From assembly GCA_002104945.1 (NCBI GenBank), contig MCFH01000032.1, positions 1-64,000 of the forward strand: a stretch of 64,000 nucleotides of DNA. Reading direction: 5' to 3'. This document shows positions 61,545 to 64,000 of this stretch, one piece after another (the stretch's first letter is position 1; each line of letters begins with the position of its first letter). The translations under genes and the position numbers were made by a program. The notes under the pieces are model-generated. The model was not told the DNA's origin. It was given only the letters and a program-made list of their open reading frames with translations, and ran no database searches. This DNA is from Piromyces finnis (lineage: Eukaryota; Neocallimastigomycota; Neocallimastigomycetes; Neocallimastigales; Neocallimastigaceae).

Positions 61545-62873
61545 ATGGATACTGAAACTATTAAGAGAGCTAGAAGGAAATATTTATTCAATGAAGATGA
61601 CAATATATTATATGACGATGAAGGTTAATAGATTCTTTTTTTTTGAAAAAAAATGTTTACATTAGCAACAATAATAATGTTTATAAAAGTTATTATTATA
61701 AAATTATATACTATTATATTATTTATATAACTATAAAATCTATATTTATTATATAAAATGATTTTTTTTTTTTTTTTAACATTTTTTTTTTTTTTTTTTT
61801 AAAAATTTAATCAACAAAAACAATAATTTGAAAATAAAAACCTTGGATTTTTCTTTTGAAAATTTTTTTAAAGAACAAGAAGAAATAATTAATGCTTTAT
61901 CTGAAAAAAATGATAAAAATAATGAAATCTATTCTGTAACTATTTTAAAAGAATTTCAAATTTTTTAAAAAATTGATGTGCATATATAAAGACATTTCAA
62001 AAAAACTAATCCATTGAATTAATATTGTTATATATTATATTATATATTTATTATTATTATTAACTCATGGGTAATAGATAGCTATTTCAATTGCTTTCGT
62101 AATATTAAATTTATTGTAAGTATCAAAAATAAAATATTGCGGTTAATAATTATTCTTTAATCCTCAATATTTATTTTTATTATTATTAATGTATTTATTT
62201 ATGTCTTGAATAAATTTCCTTTGTTTATTATTATTAAATATTATTACTCTTTTTATCATATGGCTATTAAATATTTTATTGTATTTTATTATTACTACAA
62301 TGACCATTATTATTGACTTTTTTTTTTTTCCAATTCTAAAAAAAAAAAAAACTATAAAGTTTCAATTTCGAAATTATTTCCAAACATTTTTCTTTCCTAA
62401 GTGTTTTTATTATTTTATTATCTTGGTTGGTTGTATGTTGTATTACCACATCCTTCAGACAATACACCACACATAAATATTATGTTCGTATTGGCGATAA
62501 TGACAAAGATGATGATAATTATAATTCAGAAGAAATATCTACAGCTAAAAAACCACATTTTAAAAAAAAGTATTTAGAATATTTCAATATATTAGGTAAA
62601 AAAATGGATTTTAAACGTTTTGATATAACCAATGATGAGGAAGTACCAAATTCACCTTATTTTGACATTAAGAATTATATTAGTTTGGGACTTTCACTTT
62701 TGATTATTGGATTAACCATTGGTTTTCAAAATTGGTGGCATATCAATAAATTAATTCCTTTTGTTCCTTTGATCATGGCTAGCGTTAATCTTTATGCTTC
62801 AGTTATCATTGATGAAACTACTACAGAAATAAATAGTTTAAAAGGTTATAAATCACCATATAAAGGTGCTTAA
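61545..62873 (+). CDS. Small multi-pass membrane protein, four exons, function unknown
   Basis: Proposed exons 61545-61623, 61874-61935, 62078-62115 (38 nt) and 62459-62873 join in phase to 197 residues. Introns are GT...AG. The second donor (GTAACT) and the first (GTTAAT) are weak and the third (GTAAGT) is strong. The N-terminus is charged and acidic (DDNILYDDEE). A first hydrophobic segment (IAISIAFVILNLL, about 48-60) spans the exon 3/4 join. Two more segments lie near 138-157 (YISLGLSLLIIGLTIGF) and 163-180 (LIPFVPLIMASVNLYASVI). An acidic N-terminus followed by three hydrophobic helices suggests an organelle or ER membrane protein. I do not recognise the family. The last exon is firm; the small exons are less so. 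Confidence 0.68.
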
Positions 62874-63304
62874 TTACTCTAACAAAAATAAAAACATCGT
62901 TAAAAAAAAAAAAAAAAACCTTTTTTTTTTTTTTTTCCCCTTCATATATAAATAATTGTAATGAACGCATAGGATTTCAATTTAACATGTATAACTATTT
63001 CAAAGTTTTAACCTTTTCATATATATATAATTTAGGATACTAATTAATTGAGCATCATCATCATCATCATTATAATAAAAATAACCAACAATATATATAT
63101 CATTAATTCTATTAATAACACTATTATTATCAACATTAATGTTATTTGTTGCCATTATATTTATTTTTTTAAACTTTAAAATTTATAGAATGATAATTAT
63201 GGGTATGATTTTGGGGTTATTTTTTAACCTTTTAAAAAGGTTTATTTTTAAATAAAATGAGAAAGAATCGAATTTTCTTATATTTGAAATGTGTATAAAA
63301 ATAA

Positions 63305-63352
<48 letters not shown>

Positions 63353-63726
63353 TAGTATTAGTGTTTTTGCTATTATTAGTATTATAGTTATGGTGCTATT
63401 GTAATTGATTAGGAGGTTAAGAGGTTATTATTAAATAATGAATTTAAATATATATATAGAACTATAAATGTATAAAAGAAAAGAAAAAATAAACCATTGT
63501 CCCTAACTATATTATAACATTTGGTATATAAAAAATCAATTTTAAAAGTAAAAAAAAAAAATATTTATCATCATCATAAAAAAAAAAAAAAAAGTCTATT
63601 ATAAATAGAAAGATACAGATCAACTATGGAATTCTTAAAACTTGATAAAGATATTCATACACACACATATATATACATATGCATATATATAATAAAAAAT
63701 GATGGAGATGAGGCATACAGGGAGGT
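62874..63726. other. Intergenic DNA between convergent genes
   Basis: Poly-A/poly-T block at 62900-62936, likely the 3' end region, (ATC)n at 63053-63070 and (TTA)n at 63307-63352. No gene. Confidence 0.65.
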
Positions 63727-64000
63727 TTAATCCATATATTTTCTTTTTAATTTATCATCTCTTTTTTGTTTCTTCATTTTTTTAAAATGTTCAATTTCTT
63801 TACGACTAAGTTTTCTTTTACCCGATTTATTGTTGTCACCTTCTCCTCCTCTGGATTGATGAATTGTATTGTAATGTTGTTGATAGGCCTCTGGATTGAA
63901 ATAGTATTGCATTTGACGTTCACCTTTTGATTCTGGAGTGAAATAATCTTTAGTATTTATCATAATATCACTTGTATTTTGTTGAAAACGTCCAGTTCTC
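63727..64000 (-). CDS. C-terminal end of an unidentified gene, cut by the window
   Basis: The minus-strand frame is open from the window end to the stop at 63727 (90 codons visible). It includes RTGRFQQNTSDIM before the first visible Met. The sequence has an aromatic/Gln-rich stretch (YYFNPEAYQQHYN) and a very basic C-terminus (KRKLSRKEIEHFKKMKKQKR), consistent with a nuclear or RNA-associated protein. The family is not recognised. The ATG at 63963 is internal, not the true start. Confidence 0.65.
   Translation of the reverse strand, partial: RTGRFQQNTSDIMINTKDYFTPESKGERQMQYYFNPEAYQQHYNTIHQSRGGEGDNNKSGKRKLSRKEIEHFKKMKKQKRDDKLKRKYMD

Noticed and set aside
62427-62458. Start of the membrane-protein frame at the Met at 62427
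   Set aside because: A TTCAG acceptor at 62454-62458 and in-phase upstream exons make this intron sequence more likely.

Overview
This is a very AT-rich eukaryotic window. The fungal KIN1-type kinase, the Asn-rich proteins, the A/T homopolymers inside introns and the dense Ty3/gypsy content point to an early-diverging fungus. An anaerobic gut fungus (Neocallimastigomycota) is my best guess. That is an inference from composition and one gene family; no marker here proves it.

Layout. (1) 1-10131 is one giant near-perfect palindrome: about 5 kb arms around a ~105-nt spacer. It carries mirrored copies of tRNA-Val(UAC) and initiator tRNA-Met(CAU), (AAAAT)n arrays and several solo LTRs, and it runs off the left edge of the window. 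(2) 10.5-47.4 kb is a nested retrotransposon landscape with three Ty3/gypsy bodies: a decayed one (G, + strand, 12.2-18.2 kb); a long, GC-rich one (A, - strand, 21304-31554, TSD ATTTC) inserted just upstream of a tRNA-Cys gene; and a full-length one with same-length, apparently identical LTRs (D, - strand, 39184-45739, TSD TTAAA). There is also a deleted relative of A (31.7-33.6 kb) and many solo LTRs, several with clear 5-bp target-site duplications. A solo LTR inside element A carries a 5'-truncated Rep gene of the CRESS-DNA (HUH endonuclease plus SF3 helicase) type. A second tRNA-Cys (47400-47471) closes this region. (3) 47.5-64 kb is ordinary chromosome: a six-exon KIN1/KIN2-like kinase gene (48745-55358, -), microsatellite-rich intergenic DNA, a four-exon gene for a small membrane protein (61545-62873, +), and the 3' end of a gene that leaves the window (63727-64000, -).

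How the parts relate. tRNA genes act as landing pads. Solo LTR-B copies lie exactly 65 nt upstream of both tRNA-Val and tRNA-iMet. Element A and a layered stack of LTRs lie immediately upstream of the two tRNA-Cys genes. This fits Pol III-directed integration repeated over time, with later insertions nesting in earlier ones. LTR family letters (A-M) are labels local to this answer. Exon structures were worked out by hand from splice signals and reading frame and have not been tested against transcripts.
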